A DNA stretch of 64,000 bases from Halomonas litopenaei (lineage in GTDB: Bacteria; Pseudomonadota; Gammaproteobacteria; Pseudomonadales; Halomonadaceae): contig NZ_PXNS01000004.1 of NCBI RefSeq assembly GCF_003045775.1, forward strand, positions 434,001 to 498,000, given 5' to 3'. The position numbers and the translations under genes were made by a program. The notes beneath the pieces are model-generated. The model searched no databases and was not told the origin of the DNA. It saw only the letters and a list, made by a program, of their open reading frames with translations. Positions 1 through 9,173 of the stretch are shown in pieces. Position 1 is the first letter of the stretch; each line of letters starts with the position of its first letter.

Positions 1-1
1 C

Positions 2-196
2 TACAAGAATGGCCTGCCGCTGTCCCGCGCGCTGGAGATCCTGGCTGACATGGTCAAGGACGGCCACCTGGACCCGGCGGTCTTCGAGTTGCTGCTGGAT
101 AGCGGCGTGTGGCGGCGCTACGCCGATACCTTTGTGGCCGACCGACAGATCGACCAGGTCGATATCGATGCCATCCGGGCCCGAGCTCGGCGTTGA
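2..196 (+). CDS. HD-GYP domain protein, C-terminal fragment cut by the window edge
   Basis: Only the last 64 codons are present, ending at TGA 194-196. They align residue for residue with the last 64 codons of the complete HD-GYP protein that follows (shared LSRAL..LADMV..GHLDP motif, then a Y-ADxF helix). It is therefore the tail of a second cyclic-di-GMP phosphodiesterase-type protein and a tandem paralogue of its neighbour. The catalytic HD and HHE residues lie outside the window, so activity cannot be judged. Confidence 0.85.
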   Translation, partial: YKNGLPLSRALEILADMVKDGHLDPAVFELLLDSGVWRRYADTFVADRQIDQVDIDAIRARARR

Positions 197-336
197 CCTA
201 ACGTGGAGCCTGCCGCTGTGTTCGGGATACGCGTCTACAGATCTGCACATATAGTGGAGAGAGCGCTACCCCTTTCGGCTTAGGGCGTTTCGTCACGCTT
301 GAAAGTCCCTTTTGCCTCGTCACGAGAGGTCCGACC

Positions 337-3207
337 ATGTACCGCCATCGTCTCGTCATTCCGGTGCAGTGGCTGATCGGTATCGTTATCGTCGGGGTGA
401 TGGTGGTGATGGCGGTGGCGCTGCTGGGGTTCTCCTGGCACCAGTCCCAGCGCACGCTGGGGGCGACCCTGGAAGAGACCTCGGCTCAGCTGGTCGACAC
501 CCTGGAGGCGCGCACCCAAGCGCTGGTGAGGCCGGCACGGGTGGCCATCGACATGCTGGCCAACGGGGCCCCGGGCGAGGCCGACGACTGGGACGGCCGG
601 CTGGCAGCGTTGCCGCTGATGAGGGCGGCGCTGGAAGCCCATCGACTGGTCGACGCCGTCTACATCGGCTATGGCAGCGGCGACTTCCTGATGTTTCGCG
701 CGGTGGATCGCATGCTCGAGAGCAAGCGCCCCGGCATCGTCAACAACGGCGGCCAGGACGCGGCCTACCTGGCGCTGGTGGTGGATGCCCGCCCTGGCCA
801 GCCACCGCAGAGTGAATGGCATCTGTTCGATCCATCGCTTGCTCCGCTCGGGCGCGAGCGACTCGACCAGTACTTCTTCGATCCGCGCAGCCGTCCCTGG
901 TTTCAGCAGGCACCCGAGGGTGACGCTCCTTTCCTGACCGCTCCCTATGTGTTTTTCAACACCGGCGAAATCGGCATCAGCATGGCGCGCCGCAGCGGTG
1001 ACGCTGTGGTCGGCCTGGATGTCGCCTCGCGGGACCTTGGCATCGGCCTGGATGACCTGCGGTTGACGCCGCAGACGCGCATGGCGGTAGTCACCGCCTC
1101 TGGCCAGGCGCTGGCGACTACCCTGGACGCCACACTGGATCCTGGGCCCGGCAACGCCCGCCAATTGTCCTCTTTCGAGGATCTGGCCATGCCGGTGCTG
1201 GCGCAATTGTTGACCACGAACGTCGACCAGCCACCGCGGCGGTTGTCCCATGACGGTCGCCAGTGGTGGGGGCTGGTGCTGCCCTTTGTCACCCTGGGGG
1301 GCGAGGCCACGCGGCTGATTGCAGCCGTCCCGGAAGACGAGCTGACCTCCGATGTGCGCCAGATGATGCTGGAGAGTTCGTTGCTGGCGGGGGCCGTGAC
1401 ACTGGCCTTGTTGCCGCTGGGGGTGCTGCTGGGACGACGGCTGGGGCGTCCATTGCGGGAGTTGTCCGGACAGGTTGAGGCGCTCGGGCGCTACGATTTT
1501 TCCGCCTGCGACGGTGTCGGCTCCCGGGTGACCGAGGTGCGCGGGCTCAGCGTGGCACTGCGCCGGCTGGCGCGTGGTATCGAGGGCTTTGGACGCATCA
1601 CCCGGGTGCTCAACAGCGAGCCACGCCTGGATCGCATGCTGACCAGCATTCTCGAGGATCTGCTGCGCGGCACCGGCAGTCGCGCCGGGGCCATCTACCT
1701 GGCCGATGAACAGGACGAGGGACGCTTCGCTCGGATCGCCAGGGAGGGGGAGGCGAGGGACCCCGATGCGGACCCACGGAGTCGGGAGCTGCGACTGCAG
1801 GAAGGCTCCGAGGCCGAGCTCGAGGCGCTGATCGAGCGCTTTGAGGCGGCCGGCTATCTGTTGCAGCCGCTGCGTAACCGGGAGGGAGCGACGCTGGGTC
1901 TGCTGGCGTTGGCGCGGCGCTCGCTGGACGATGACGACGCTCACTGGCGTGCCTTCGTCGCCGAAGTGTCGGCGGCGGCAGCGGTGGCCATCGACCTGAG
2001 GCGACTGCTGCGCGGTGAGGCGCGTCTACTGGAGGGCATCGTCCAGCTGGTGGCCCATGCCATCGACGCCAAGTCGCCGCATACCGGAAGCCACTGCTCG
2101 CGAGTGCCGGTACTGGCGGAGATGATCGTCGAGGGCATCGATCGCAGCGAGCACGGGGTATACGCCGAGACTCACTTCGACGCGACCCGCCGCAGCGCCT
2201 TCCATCTGGCGGCCTGGCTGCATGACTGCGGCAAGCTGGCGATCCCCGACGAGGTAATGGAAAAGGCCACCAAGCTCGAGGCCCGCTACGACCGTATCCA
2301 TGAGATTCGCACCCGCTTCGAGGTGCTGTGGCGCGATGCCGACGTGGCCTACTGGCAGGGGCGCGCCCACGGTGGCGATCCGGTGACGCTGGAGCGACGG
2401 CGCCATGCGCGACAGCAGGAGCTGATCGCAGCCTTTGAATGCGTGGCCGAGGCCAATCGGGGGGGCGAGGCCATCAGCGATGAGCTGCTGGAGCGCCTGA
2501 ACGTCATCGCCGAGTGGCGCTGGTGGCGGCACTTCGATGATCGGCTTGGGGTATCGCGAGATGAGCTCAAACGCATGTCCCGCGAACCTCTGCGCAGGCT
2601 GCCCGCGGAGGAGCGCCTGCTGGCCGACCTGCCACGCCACGAGATCCCCTGGCACCGCTCTCGCCCGGCGGTGGCGCCGGACGACCCCGACAATGTCTGG
2701 CGTTTCGACATGCGGCCCAGTGAATTGGCCGGCCATCAGGGCGAGCTTTTCAATCTCAGGGTGTCCCGCGGCACCCTCAACGAGGTCGAGCGATTCCGCA
2801 TCCAGGAGCACGTGGTCCAGACCATCATGATGCTCGAGGCGCTGCCCTGGCCCGCGCACCTGCGTCGGGTCCCGGCCATCGCCGGCAATCATCACGAGCG
2901 CATGGACGGTACCGGTTATCCACGCAGACTGGCGATGAAGGACGCCAGCCTCGAGGAGCGGGTCATGGTGATGGCGGACGTGTTCGAGGCCTTGACCGCC
3001 GCGGACCGCCCCTACAAGTCGGCCATGACCCTTTCCCGGGCACTGGCGACGCTGGCCGACATGGTGCGGGAGGGCCATCTGGACCCCGAGATCTTCCGGC
3101 TGATGCTGGAGCAGCGGATCTACAGCGACTACGCCGAACGCTTCTTGACGCCGGCCCAGCGTGATAGCGTTGATACCGAGGCGCTGCTGGCCCGTGCGGG
3201 AGTTTGA
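337..3207 (+). CDS. Membrane HD-GYP phosphodiesterase with Cache-like sensor, HAMP and GAF-like regions
   Basis: This 956-residue inner-membrane protein is predicted to hydrolyse cyclic di-GMP. An N-terminal membrane helix (about residues 9-33) is followed by a large periplasmic Cache-like region, a second helix (about 347-366), a HAMP segment, a GAF-like region (about 430-560) and an HD-GYP domain. The metal-binding HD (LHDCGKL, near 628) and the HHE..DGTGYP signature (near 852-862) are intact, so it should be active. About 220 residues separate HD from HHE, far more than the roughly 60 usual in the family, so the domain carries a large insertion. The start follows GAGAGG. It lies directly downstream of a paralogue, which points to a duplication. 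The sensed ligand is unknown. Confidence 0.9.
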   Translation: MYRHRLVIPVQWLIGIVIVGVMVVMAVALLGFSWHQSQRTLGATLEETSAQLVDTLEARTQALVRPARVAIDMLANGAPGEADDWDGRLAALPLMRAALEAHRLVDAVYIGYGSGDFLMFRAVDRMLESKRPGIVNNGGQDAAYLALVVDARPGQPPQSEWHLFDPSLAPLGRERLDQYFFDPRSRPWFQQAPEGDAPFLTAPYVFFNTGEIGISMARRSGDAVVGLDVASRDLGIGLDDLRLTPQTRMAVVTASGQALATTLDATLDPGPGNARQLSSFEDLAMPVLAQLLTTNVDQPPRRLSHDGRQWWGLVLPFVTLGGEATRLIAAVPEDELTSDVRQMMLESSLLAGAVTLALLPLGVLLGRRLGRPLRELSGQVEALGRYDFSACDGVGSRVTEVRGLSVALRRLARGIEGFGRITRVLNSEPRLDRMLTSILEDLLRGTGSRAGAIYLADEQDEGRFARIAREGEARDPDADPRSRELRLQEGSEAELEALIERFEAAGYLLQPLRNREGATLGLLALARRSLDDDDAHWRAFVAEVSAAAAVAIDLRRLLRGEARLLEGIVQLVAHAIDAKSPHTGSHCSRVPVLAEMIVEGIDRSEHGVYAETHFDATRRSAFHLAAWLHDCGKLAIPDEVMEKATKLEARYDRIHEIRTRFEVLWRDADVAYWQGRAHGGDPVTLERRRHARQQELIAAFECVAEANRGGEAISDELLERLNVIAEWRWWRHFDDRLGVSRDELKRMSREPLRRLPAEERLLADLPRHEIPWHRSRPAVAPDDPDNVWRFDMRPSELAGHQGELFNLRVSRGTLNEVERFRIQEHVVQTIMMLEALPWPAHLRRVPAIAGNHHERMDGTGYPRRLAMKDASLEERVMVMADVFEALTAADRPYKSAMTLSRALATLADMVREGHLDPEIFRLMLEQRIYSDYAERFLTPAQRDSVDTEALLARAGV

Positions 3208-3415
3208 CCTGACGCAAGCGCGCAGGAGTAGGCCCGCCCCGGCTTTTGCCCAAGTGGACGACGACAAAGGCGCCTGCATGAACGGCTGGTTCGCCCGAAA
3301 TGGTCTATATAATGCCGAGAATGATGGTGAACGCTCGCCAATTTGGCCTGTACAGGCCGGTTAAGTGGGTCATAATGCCGTCAGTGCAGTCTGGAAATCG
3401 CAGGGGTTTGGATAA

Positions 3416-4948
3416 ATGGTGACCACAAGGAATTCCGGGTGGCGTTCGCTGACGATGCTGGTCGCGCTGGTGGTGACCTGTCTGATGGTGGTGCAGTCCG
3501 CCCAGGCAGGCAATCCGCGCTACGCAGGCATCGTGGTGGACGCCGAGAGTCATGAGATCCTGTACGCGGAAAACGCCGATGAGCGCCGCTATCCGGCCTC
3601 ACTGACCAAGATGATGACCCTTTATATGCTGTTCGAGGCTCTGGACGGTCGTACCATGAGTCTGGGCCAGCCGTTGCCGGTCTCTTCCCATGCGGCCTCG
3701 ATGCCGGCGACCAAGCTGTGGCTCAAGCCCGGTGACAGCATCCCGGTGGAGAAGGCCATCCAGGCGTTGGTCGTGCGCTCCGCCAATGACGTGGCGGTGG
3801 TGGTGGCCGAGTCCCTGGGCGGTTCCGAGTCGCACTTCGCCGACATGATGACCCGCAAGGCGCGCAGCCTGGGCATGAACAACACCACCTTCCGCAACGC
3901 CTCGGGCCTGCCCAACTCCGGCCAGGTCACCACGGCGCGGGACATGGTCATCCTGGCGCGTCGTCTGATGCTGGACTTCCCCCAGTATTACCCCTACTTC
4001 TCTCTTACCGAGTTTACCTGGCGTGGCACTCGCCATACCGGTCACAACCGTCTGCTGACCAAGTACCCGGGTACCGATGGTCTCAAGACCGGCTTCATTC
4101 GCGCCTCCGGTTTCAATGTGGCGACCTCGGCCACGCGCAATGGGCGGCGCATGGTGGCGGTGGTCATGGGCGGCTACACCGCCGCTTCCCGTGATGAGCA
4201 GATGATGAGCCTGCTCGACCGCGGCTTCCTGCGGGCTTCGCTGGTCGACGGTCGTGGTTTCCTTGCCAATACCGACGTCTCCGGTGGCGAACTGATGGCG
4301 CCCCGCCAGCGTGGGTTGATCTCTGCGCCGACGCCGAGCCGTGTCGCTCAGGTGCCATCGACTGCGGTGCGACCGTCACGGGTCGAGACCGTGGTTCGTC
4401 CGGCCACGCCGACACTGGCCAGCCGCCAGTCGGCGACAGCGCCGGTGCGCTTCGAGTCCGCCGCCCCGATCATTTCCGATTCGCGTCGTTCTTCGTCCGG
4501 TCCCGACCCGCTGCGCAACCTGATCGACCTGCCGAGTGCCTCGGCACCCGCCCTGGCATCGATTCCGGTGGCGGCCTCGGTGCCCGACGCGGCAGCGGCG
4601 AGGCCTGAGCCCAGCCCTGTGTCGAGTGCCGTGTCGAGCGCGCCGTCCAGCGCGGCCAGCACGAACACCACCAGCGCGAATGCGAACAGCACCATCGCGC
4701 AGACCGGCGACTGGGGGGTCCAGGTGGGGGCGTTCAGCGACATGGACAGCGCGCGCAGCCAGGCCAGCCAGGCGGCCGATCGTCTGGCAGGCGAGATGGC
4801 CCACGCCCGGGTAGCGGTGGCGCGAGCCGACAATGCCAACATCTACCGTGCCCGCGTGGTGGACCTGCAGGAAGGCCAGGCCCGTTCGGCCTGTCGGCGA
4901 CTGCTGCAGCAGGGCATGGACTGCATGGTCGTTCAGGCCAGCCTCTAA
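3416..4948 (+). CDS. D-alanyl-D-alanine carboxypeptidase (PBP5/6 type) with C-terminal SPOR domain
   Basis: A periplasmic serine peptidase that trims the terminal D-Ala from peptidoglycan pentapeptides. A signal peptide ends at about residue 31 (SAQA). The penicillin-binding motifs are all present: SLTK (Ser62/Lys65), SAN (122-124) and KTG (224-226). After a Ser/Ala/Pro-rich linker (about 300-430) the C-terminus (about 432-508) is a SPOR domain, which in known proteins binds denuded glycan at the septum. SPOR replaces the amphipathic anchor of E. coli PBP5, so the enzyme is probably recruited to division sites. It is a single gene with a terminator immediately downstream. Confidence 0.93.
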   Translation: MVTTRNSGWRSLTMLVALVVTCLMVVQSAQAGNPRYAGIVVDAESHEILYAENADERRYPASLTKMMTLYMLFEALDGRTMSLGQPLPVSSHAASMPATKLWLKPGDSIPVEKAIQALVVRSANDVAVVVAESLGGSESHFADMMTRKARSLGMNNTTFRNASGLPNSGQVTTARDMVILARRLMLDFPQYYPYFSLTEFTWRGTRHTGHNRLLTKYPGTDGLKTGFIRASGFNVATSATRNGRRMVAVVMGGYTAASRDEQMMSLLDRGFLRASLVDGRGFLANTDVSGGELMAPRQRGLISAPTPSRVAQVPSTAVRPSRVETVVRPATPTLASRQSATAPVRFESAAPIISDSRRSSSGPDPLRNLIDLPSASAPALASIPVAASVPDAAAARPEPSPVSSAVSSAPSSAASTNTTSANANSTIAQTGDWGVQVGAFSDMDSARSQASQAADRLAGEMAHARVAVARADNANIYRARVVDLQEGQARSACRRLLQQGMDCMVVQASL

Positions 4949-4984
4949 GCGTCAGTTCGCGCCGGCTTCACGTCGTTCTCCGAC

Positions 4985-5010
4985 AAGGCCCGCCTCCGGC
5001 GGGCCTTTTG
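4985..5010 (+). terminator. Rho-independent terminator after the D,D-carboxypeptidase
   Basis: An 8-bp GC stem (GGCCCGCC / GGCGGGCC) with a 3-nt loop is followed by TTTT. It starts 36 bases after the stop codon. Confidence 0.85.
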
Positions 5011-5093
5011 CTGTATGGCATACACCAGTGCACAGTTCTGGTGCGTCTGTTCTTGCCAGCGAAGCGTTCGCCCCCTAACGTTGTCCCTGTTAC

Positions 5094-5127
5094 CCCCGTC
5101 GGCCCCGTGCCGGCGGGGTTCGTTTTT
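5094..5127 (+). terminator. Second terminator-like hairpin upstream of the EamA gene
   Basis: CCCCGTCGG pairs with CCGGCGGGG across a 7-nt loop (one G-U pair) and TTCGTTTTT follows. It may be a backup terminator or an attenuator in the leader of the following permease gene. Confidence 0.5.
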
Positions 5128-5188
5128 GGGTCAGGTAAGTGGTGGTCGTGAGCCACTTGCCATCAGCGCTGCGGACAGGGAGGAGAGC

Positions 5189-6064
5189 ATGGGGTCATCG
5201 TTCAAGGGTATCGGGTTCATGTGTCTTGGCGTGCTGTGCCTGGCGCTCGGTGACGCCATTTCCAAGTGGCTCGGCGAGGTGCATTCGCCGTTGCAGATCA
5301 TCTTCTTTCGCACCCTGGTGTCGTTGCCGTTGATCATGCTGCTGGCACACCAGGGGGGCGGCCTGCGCACCCTGTCGACCCGACGCCCGGGGGTGCATCT
5401 GATCCGTGGTCTCATCTATACCGGCACCATGGGTTGCTTCGTGCTGGGGTTGACGATGATGCCGCTCGCCGAGGGCACCGCCATCGCCTTTGCCGCGCCG
5501 CTGTTTGTCAGCCTGCTGTCGGTCCCGCTGCTGGGCGAGCGGGTGAGCGTGCCGGTGGTGCTGGCGTCGCTGGTGGGCTTTGCCGGTGTATTGGTGATCG
5601 TGCGTCCAGGCAGTGAAGGCATCTCGCTGGGTGCCCTGTCGATGCTCGGGGCGGCGGTGTTCTATGCCTTGATGATGATCACCGCTCGGCGCTACGGCGC
5701 CCGCGAGCACCTGTGGGCGATGGTGTTCTACATGACCCTGGTACCCTTTGTGGTGACCGGCGTCGCCCTGCCGCTGGTATGGCAGGCGCCGGCGCTGGAG
5801 CATTGGCCGGCCTTTCTCATGTCCGGGGTGCTCGGGGTCGGCGCCACCGCCTTTATTACCCTGGCCTTTCGTCACGCTCCGGCCGCTATCGCCGCCCCCT
5901 TCGACTATACCGCCATGCTGTGGGCGGTCCTGCTCGGCTGGATGATCTGGGACGAGGTGCCGGATCTCGGGGTGCTGATCGGCGGCACCCTGATCATCGC
6001 CAGCGGCCTGGCGATCGCCTACCAGGAGGGGCGCACCAGCCTCAAGCGGCGCCCTTCGGCCTGA
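5189..6064 (+). CDS. DMT-superfamily (EamA) transporter
   Basis: A 291-residue inner-membrane protein with about ten hydrophobic helices in two EamA halves, as in drug/metabolite exporters such as RhaT, YdcZ or RarD relatives. The start at 5189 is chosen because GGGAGGAGAGC lies just before it and the protein then begins directly with helix 1. An in-frame upstream extension to 5015 would cross a terminator-like hairpin and looks noncoding. Nothing nearby reveals the substrate. Confidence 0.88.
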   Translation: MGSSFKGIGFMCLGVLCLALGDAISKWLGEVHSPLQIIFFRTLVSLPLIMLLAHQGGGLRTLSTRRPGVHLIRGLIYTGTMGCFVLGLTMMPLAEGTAIAFAAPLFVSLLSVPLLGERVSVPVVLASLVGFAGVLVIVRPGSEGISLGALSMLGAAVFYALMMITARRYGAREHLWAMVFYMTLVPFVVTGVALPLVWQAPALEHWPAFLMSGVLGVGATAFITLAFRHAPAAIAAPFDYTAMLWAVLLGWMIWDEVPDLGVLIGGTLIIASGLAIAYQEGRTSLKRRPSA

Positions 6065-6147
6065 GCTGGGCGCTTGATCGGATGGAAGGACCAGGAGGTT
6101 GACCGACATCACGTCGCCTTGGGGGGAGGCGCTTGCCGTCCTAGGGC

Positions 6148-6188
6148 TTGTCTGAAAAGTGCCTGCGCTCGTCGACTTTTCGGACAGC
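6148..6188. repeat. Inverted repeat upstream of the cytochrome b561 gene
   Basis: TGTCTGAAAAGT pairs with ACTTTTCGGACA around a 14-nt loop; one position is a wobble. It lies about 80 bases before the cytochrome start. No second copy was found in the window. It could be a terminator for the upstream permease gene or a relic of a small repeat. Confidence 0.5.
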
Positions 6189-6265
6189 GCCTAAGCTTGC
6201 CTTAAGTTGCTGCCGTCAGGCTGCCTGTTACGCGACAAGGCGTATCACCTTCAGGGAGCAGGACG

Positions 6266-6820
6266 ATGGCATCGATTCCGTCACATTCAAAAGGCCGGCA
6301 GATCAAGGTGTGGGACCCGTTGGTCCGCGTCTTTCACTGGGCGCTGGTGCTGGGGTTTGCCCTCAATTACGCCGAAATTGGCCCACATCGTTATATCGGC
6401 TACACCCTGATGGGGCTGATAGGGCTGCGTGTCGTCTGGGGGCTGGTGGGGCCCTGGCCGGTGCGCTGGTCGAGCTTCTGGCCGACAGCGACCCGGCTTG
6501 GAGCGGCGCTCAAGAGACAGGCCGCAGCACAGGAAGAGTGTTCGTCTCAGCGCATCACCCATACCCCGCTGGGGGCGGTGATGATGTTGCTGATGCTGGC
6601 CTTGCTGGTGGGGCTCGGTACCACCGGCATCTTGATGGTGCACTCCGAGCGTTTCCACGATGTGCACTGGATGGAGGAGCTGCACGAGGGCCTCGCCACG
6701 GCGGTACTGTGTCTGGTGCCGTTGCACGTGGGCGGTGCCATCCTGGAGGGGCGACGACTGGGCGACAACCTGATCGCCGCAATGGTCCATGGGCGTCGAA
6801 GGGTCAGGCCTCGCGTCTGA
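6266..6820 (+). CDS. Cytochrome b561 family membrane protein
   Basis: A 184-residue integral membrane protein with four hydrophobic helices and the histidine pattern of the b561/hydrogenase b-type cytochrome family: RVFHW near the N-terminus, VHSERFH and LHEG in the third region, and LHVGG in the fourth. These would ligate two b hemes for transmembrane electron transfer. The WDPLVRVFHW opening is typical of the family. The start follows an AGGGAGCAGGACG ribosome site. It stands alone between an exporter and the convergent thiamine genes, so its electron partner is not evident. Confidence 0.85.
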   Translation: MASIPSHSKGRQIKVWDPLVRVFHWALVLGFALNYAEIGPHRYIGYTLMGLIGLRVVWGLVGPWPVRWSSFWPTATRLGAALKRQAAAQEECSSQRITHTPLGAVMMLLMLALLVGLGTTGILMVHSERFHDVHWMEELHEGLATAVLCLVPLHVGGAILEGRRLGDNLIAAMVHGRRRVRPRV

Positions 6821-6866
6821 GGGTCGCGTTCGGCGGTGGGCTGCCTGGCCGGGCTCCCAGGCAGGT

Positions 6867-7529
6867 TCAGCCTTTCCAGGCCGTCAGCAGGTCCCGCGCG
6901 GCGCACGCCGGGTCCGCCTGGCCGCAGATGGCGGAGACCACGGCCATGCCATCGGCGCCGCTTTGACGCACCGCCGAGGCGTGCTCGCGCTTGAGCCCGC
7001 CGATGGCCACGCTGGGCAGCGGGCTCGCCGCCACCAACGAGGCGAGACCATCGAAGCCCAGCGGCGTGGCGTGGTCGCTCTTGGTCGGCGTGGCGAATAC
7101 CGGTCCGAGTCCCAGGTAGTCCAGTGCCTGGACATCCAGGCGTGACAGCTGGTCGGGGTGCTGCACCGACAGGCCGATGATCGCCGTCTCGCCAAGCAGG
7201 CGGCGGGCTTCGCCCACATCGCCGTCGTCCTGCCCCAGATGCACGCCGTCGACCTGTGCCTTTAGCGCGACCTGGACGCGGTCATTGATGACCAGAGGAA
7301 CCCCGTGTTCGGCCAGCGCCGGTTTCAGTCGGCGCGCCAGTTGCACCAGTTCGTCATCGCTGGCGGTCTTGTCACGTAGCTGCACCAGGCTGACTCCGCC
7401 GCGTACCGCCGCCTCCACCGTCGCTTCAATCCCCATGGATGCGCATAGCCCGGGGTCGGTGACCAGATAGAGGCGAAGGCTGCGGGGGTCGAACGGGCGC
7501 GCATCAAGGCGTCGAGGAGAGTGGGTCAC
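6867..7529 (-). CDS. thiE: Thiamine-phosphate synthase
   Basis: Joins HMP-pyrophosphate and thiazole phosphate to make thiamine phosphate. The TIM-barrel motifs are visible: LYLVTDPG at the N-terminus, VQLRDK, INDRV, GVHLGQDD and the phosphate loop GLGPVFATPTK. I prefer a GTG start at 7529 because AGGAG lies 6 bases upstream; the ATG at 7547 has no comparable ribosome site. It lies just downstream of thiM on the same strand (39-base gap), forming a thiazole salvage pair. No thiC, thiG or thiD is present here. Confidence 0.93.
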   Translation of the reverse strand: MTHSPRRLDARPFDPRSLRLYLVTDPGLCASMGIEATVEAAVRGGVSLVQLRDKTASDDELVQLARRLKPALAEHGVPLVINDRVQVALKAQVDGVHLGQDDGDVGEARRLLGETAIIGLSVQHPDQLSRLDVQALDYLGLGPVFATPTKSDHATPLGFDGLASLVAASPLPSVAIGGLKREHASAVRQSGADGMAVVSAICGQADPACAARDLLTAWKG

Positions 7530-7568
7530 GAGGGGCTCCTGGTACATGAATCGGGTAGGGCGGTCGGG

Positions 7569-8387
7569 TCAGTCGAGAGACTCGATGGCGAGAGGTTCTC
7601 GCCGTAACAGCGTCTCGGGATTGAGCTGATGCAAGGCGTCGACAAAGGCGACGGCGAAGCTGCCAGGACCCTGGGCGGTGCGGCCGGCGCGACTGCCGGC
7701 TTCGCCATAGCAGGCCAGGGCCGCGCAGGTGGCGACCAGCGGATCCTGATCGGCGGCGAGAAAGGCCGCGACCACACCGGACAGGGCGCAGCCCAGCGCC
7801 GTCACGCGGGGCATCAGCGGGTGTCCACCGGGCACGCGCACCAGCCGCCGGCCGTCGGTGACCAGATCGACCTCATCGGTTACCGCTACCACCGCCTCCT
7901 GGCGCCGGGCCAGGGCGACGGCCGCCTGCACGGCGTCGTCGCTGGCGGCAGTGGAGTCGACGCCGCGCCCGCCAAGACCGTCCTCGGCCAGGGCGATGAT
8001 CTCCGAGGCGTTGCCGCGAATGACGCTGGGCCTCAAGTCCAGCAGCCTGGCGGCAGACTCTCGCCGATAGGCGGTGGCGCCAACGGCGACGGGGTCGAGC
8101 ACCCAGGGGGTCTGGTGCTCGCCGGCACTGGTGGCAGCCTCGACCATGGCCTCGACCCAGTGAGGCGAGAGCGTACCGATATTGATCAGCACAGCGTCGG
8201 CCAATGCCGCGAACTCGGCCGCTTCCTCACGCGCATGGACCATGGCCGGTGAAGCGCCCACGGCCAGCAGCACATTGGCGGCGCTGTTCATGGCCACGTA
8301 GTTGGTCAGGCTATGGACCAGCGGCGCCGCCTGGCGCAGCCGGGTCAGCCGTGCGCCGATGTCGGCACCGGTGAGTGTCGTCGTCAT
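7569..8387 (-). CDS. thiM: Hydroxyethylthiazole kinase
   Basis: Phosphorylates 4-methyl-5-(2-hydroxyethyl)thiazole in thiamine salvage. This 272-residue ribokinase-like protein shows the family order VHSLTNYV near the N-terminus, WVLDPVAVGAT, IRGNASEI, a VTDEVDLV strand and the glycine-rich VTALGCALSG anion-hole motif. AGGGAGG precedes the ATG. Its product feeds the adjacent ThiE. I looked for a TPP riboswitch in the 150-base leader and did not find one. Confidence 0.93.
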   Translation of the reverse strand: MTTTLTGADIGARLTRLRQAAPLVHSLTNYVAMNSAANVLLAVGASPAMVHAREEAAEFAALADAVLINIGTLSPHWVEAMVEAATSAGEHQTPWVLDPVAVGATAYRRESAARLLDLRPSVIRGNASEIIALAEDGLGGRGVDSTAASDDAVQAAVALARRQEAVVAVTDEVDLVTDGRRLVRVPGGHPLMPRVTALGCALSGVVAAFLAADQDPLVATCAALACYGEAGSRAGRTAQGPGSFAVAFVDALHQLNPETLLRREPLAIESLD

Positions 8388-8535
8388 GACAGGCCTCCCT
8401 GGCGTTGGACGAAGGCGGCGAGGGTCGCCTTGCAGGGAGTCATGATCCGGTCACTGCGCGCCGCTGTAAAGCGGCGATGGCCTGAGATATCCCCCTTGAG
8501 CCGGGAGACGGTGAACCGCGACAGCTCGCCGGGCG

Positions 8536-8823
8536 TCAGCCCAGCAGTTGCAGTGCGATCAATACCCCCAGGGCGGCGAGGGCGAGCTCGCGAACCGGTA
8601 CGCCGTTGCCGCTGTCTGTGGCGTCGTCTCGACGCTCCGAGCTTGCGGTTCGGGGCCACAGGGCGAGGCCACCGAGAATCAGGCTGAGGCTGCCGAGGGG
8701 CAGGCTGATGGACGACCAGAAGGCCATCAGGGCGAGGCCGCCGACCAGGGCCAGAGAGATACGAAGAAGCCCCTTGGTGGCGAAGCGGGGGCGAGTACGG
8801 TAGACCTGCTGTAGGAAGGGCAT
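8536..8823 (-). CDS. Small membrane protein, function unknown
   Basis: A 95-residue protein with a basic N-terminus, two closely spaced hydrophobic stretches (about 22-55), a polar loop rich in D/R/S and a C-terminal helix (about 77-95). A good AAGGAATT site precedes the ATG. It lies 148 bases upstream of thiM on the same strand and might be cotranscribed, but nothing in its sequence points to thiamine. I do not recognise the family. Confidence 0.6.
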   Translation of the reverse strand: MPFLQQVYRTRPRFATKGLLRISLALVGGLALMAFWSSISLPLGSLSLILGGLALWPRTASSERRDDATDSGNGVPVRELALAALGVLIALQLLG

Positions 8824-9173
8824 GTTCGGAATTCCTTGTCGGTGCAGGGGGCGGGCCAGAAGACATCTACTGACACCATCGCTAGAGCTGCAGCGTAACG
8901 GCTTTGCCTTAACGCGCGCTTAAGCTTTATTGAAAGATTTGTGACAAGGTCTGATGCGCGAATCTGCAAAATGTTCAGTCGGCGAGCTGCGACATTGGTC
9001 GAACGCCATTGGCAGAGCATGGGAATCGTGGGGGGCAGAGGGCGCGTCTCGCCTGGCTCCGTTCTCGCCTTCAAGGGCGACCTGCAAGGGCGACCTGCAA
9101 GGGCGACCTGCAAGGGCGACCGCAATGGCCTCCTGCCAAGGCGGTCTGTCTGGACGTGGATCAAACGCGTGCG
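8824..9173. other. 350-base intergenic stretch
   Basis: Contains an AT-rich patch near 8918-8945, which may hold the leftward promoter of the small membrane protein, and the 13-bp tandem repeat at 9073-9123. No convincing gene: the ORFs here lack ribosome sites and are shaped by the repeat. Confidence 0.6.
9073..9123. repeat. 13-bp tandem repeat (about four copies)
   Basis: AAGGGCGACCTGC occurs three times perfectly at 9073, 9086 and 9099, then a partial fourth copy (AAGGGCGACCGC) at 9112. It sits in the gap downstream of the DsrE-like gene. Confidence 0.9.

Noticed and set aside
280-1944. 554-codon leftward ORF opposite the HD-GYP gene
   Set aside because: An antisense shadow: the translation is full of R/Q/H/P low-complexity sequence, and the forward gene has clear domains.
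3303-3315. TATAAT -10 element before the D,D-carboxypeptidase gene
   Set aside because: A good -10 is present but I find no acceptable -35 at the right distance, so I do not list a promoter.
8388-8535. Possible TPP riboswitch before thiM
   Set aside because: A CTGAGAT..CCCTTGA-like string is present but on the strand opposite to thiM, and the second conserved half (the CCTGAT..AGCGTAGGGA region) is absent on either strand. The short GCCGCT hairpin here is not enough.
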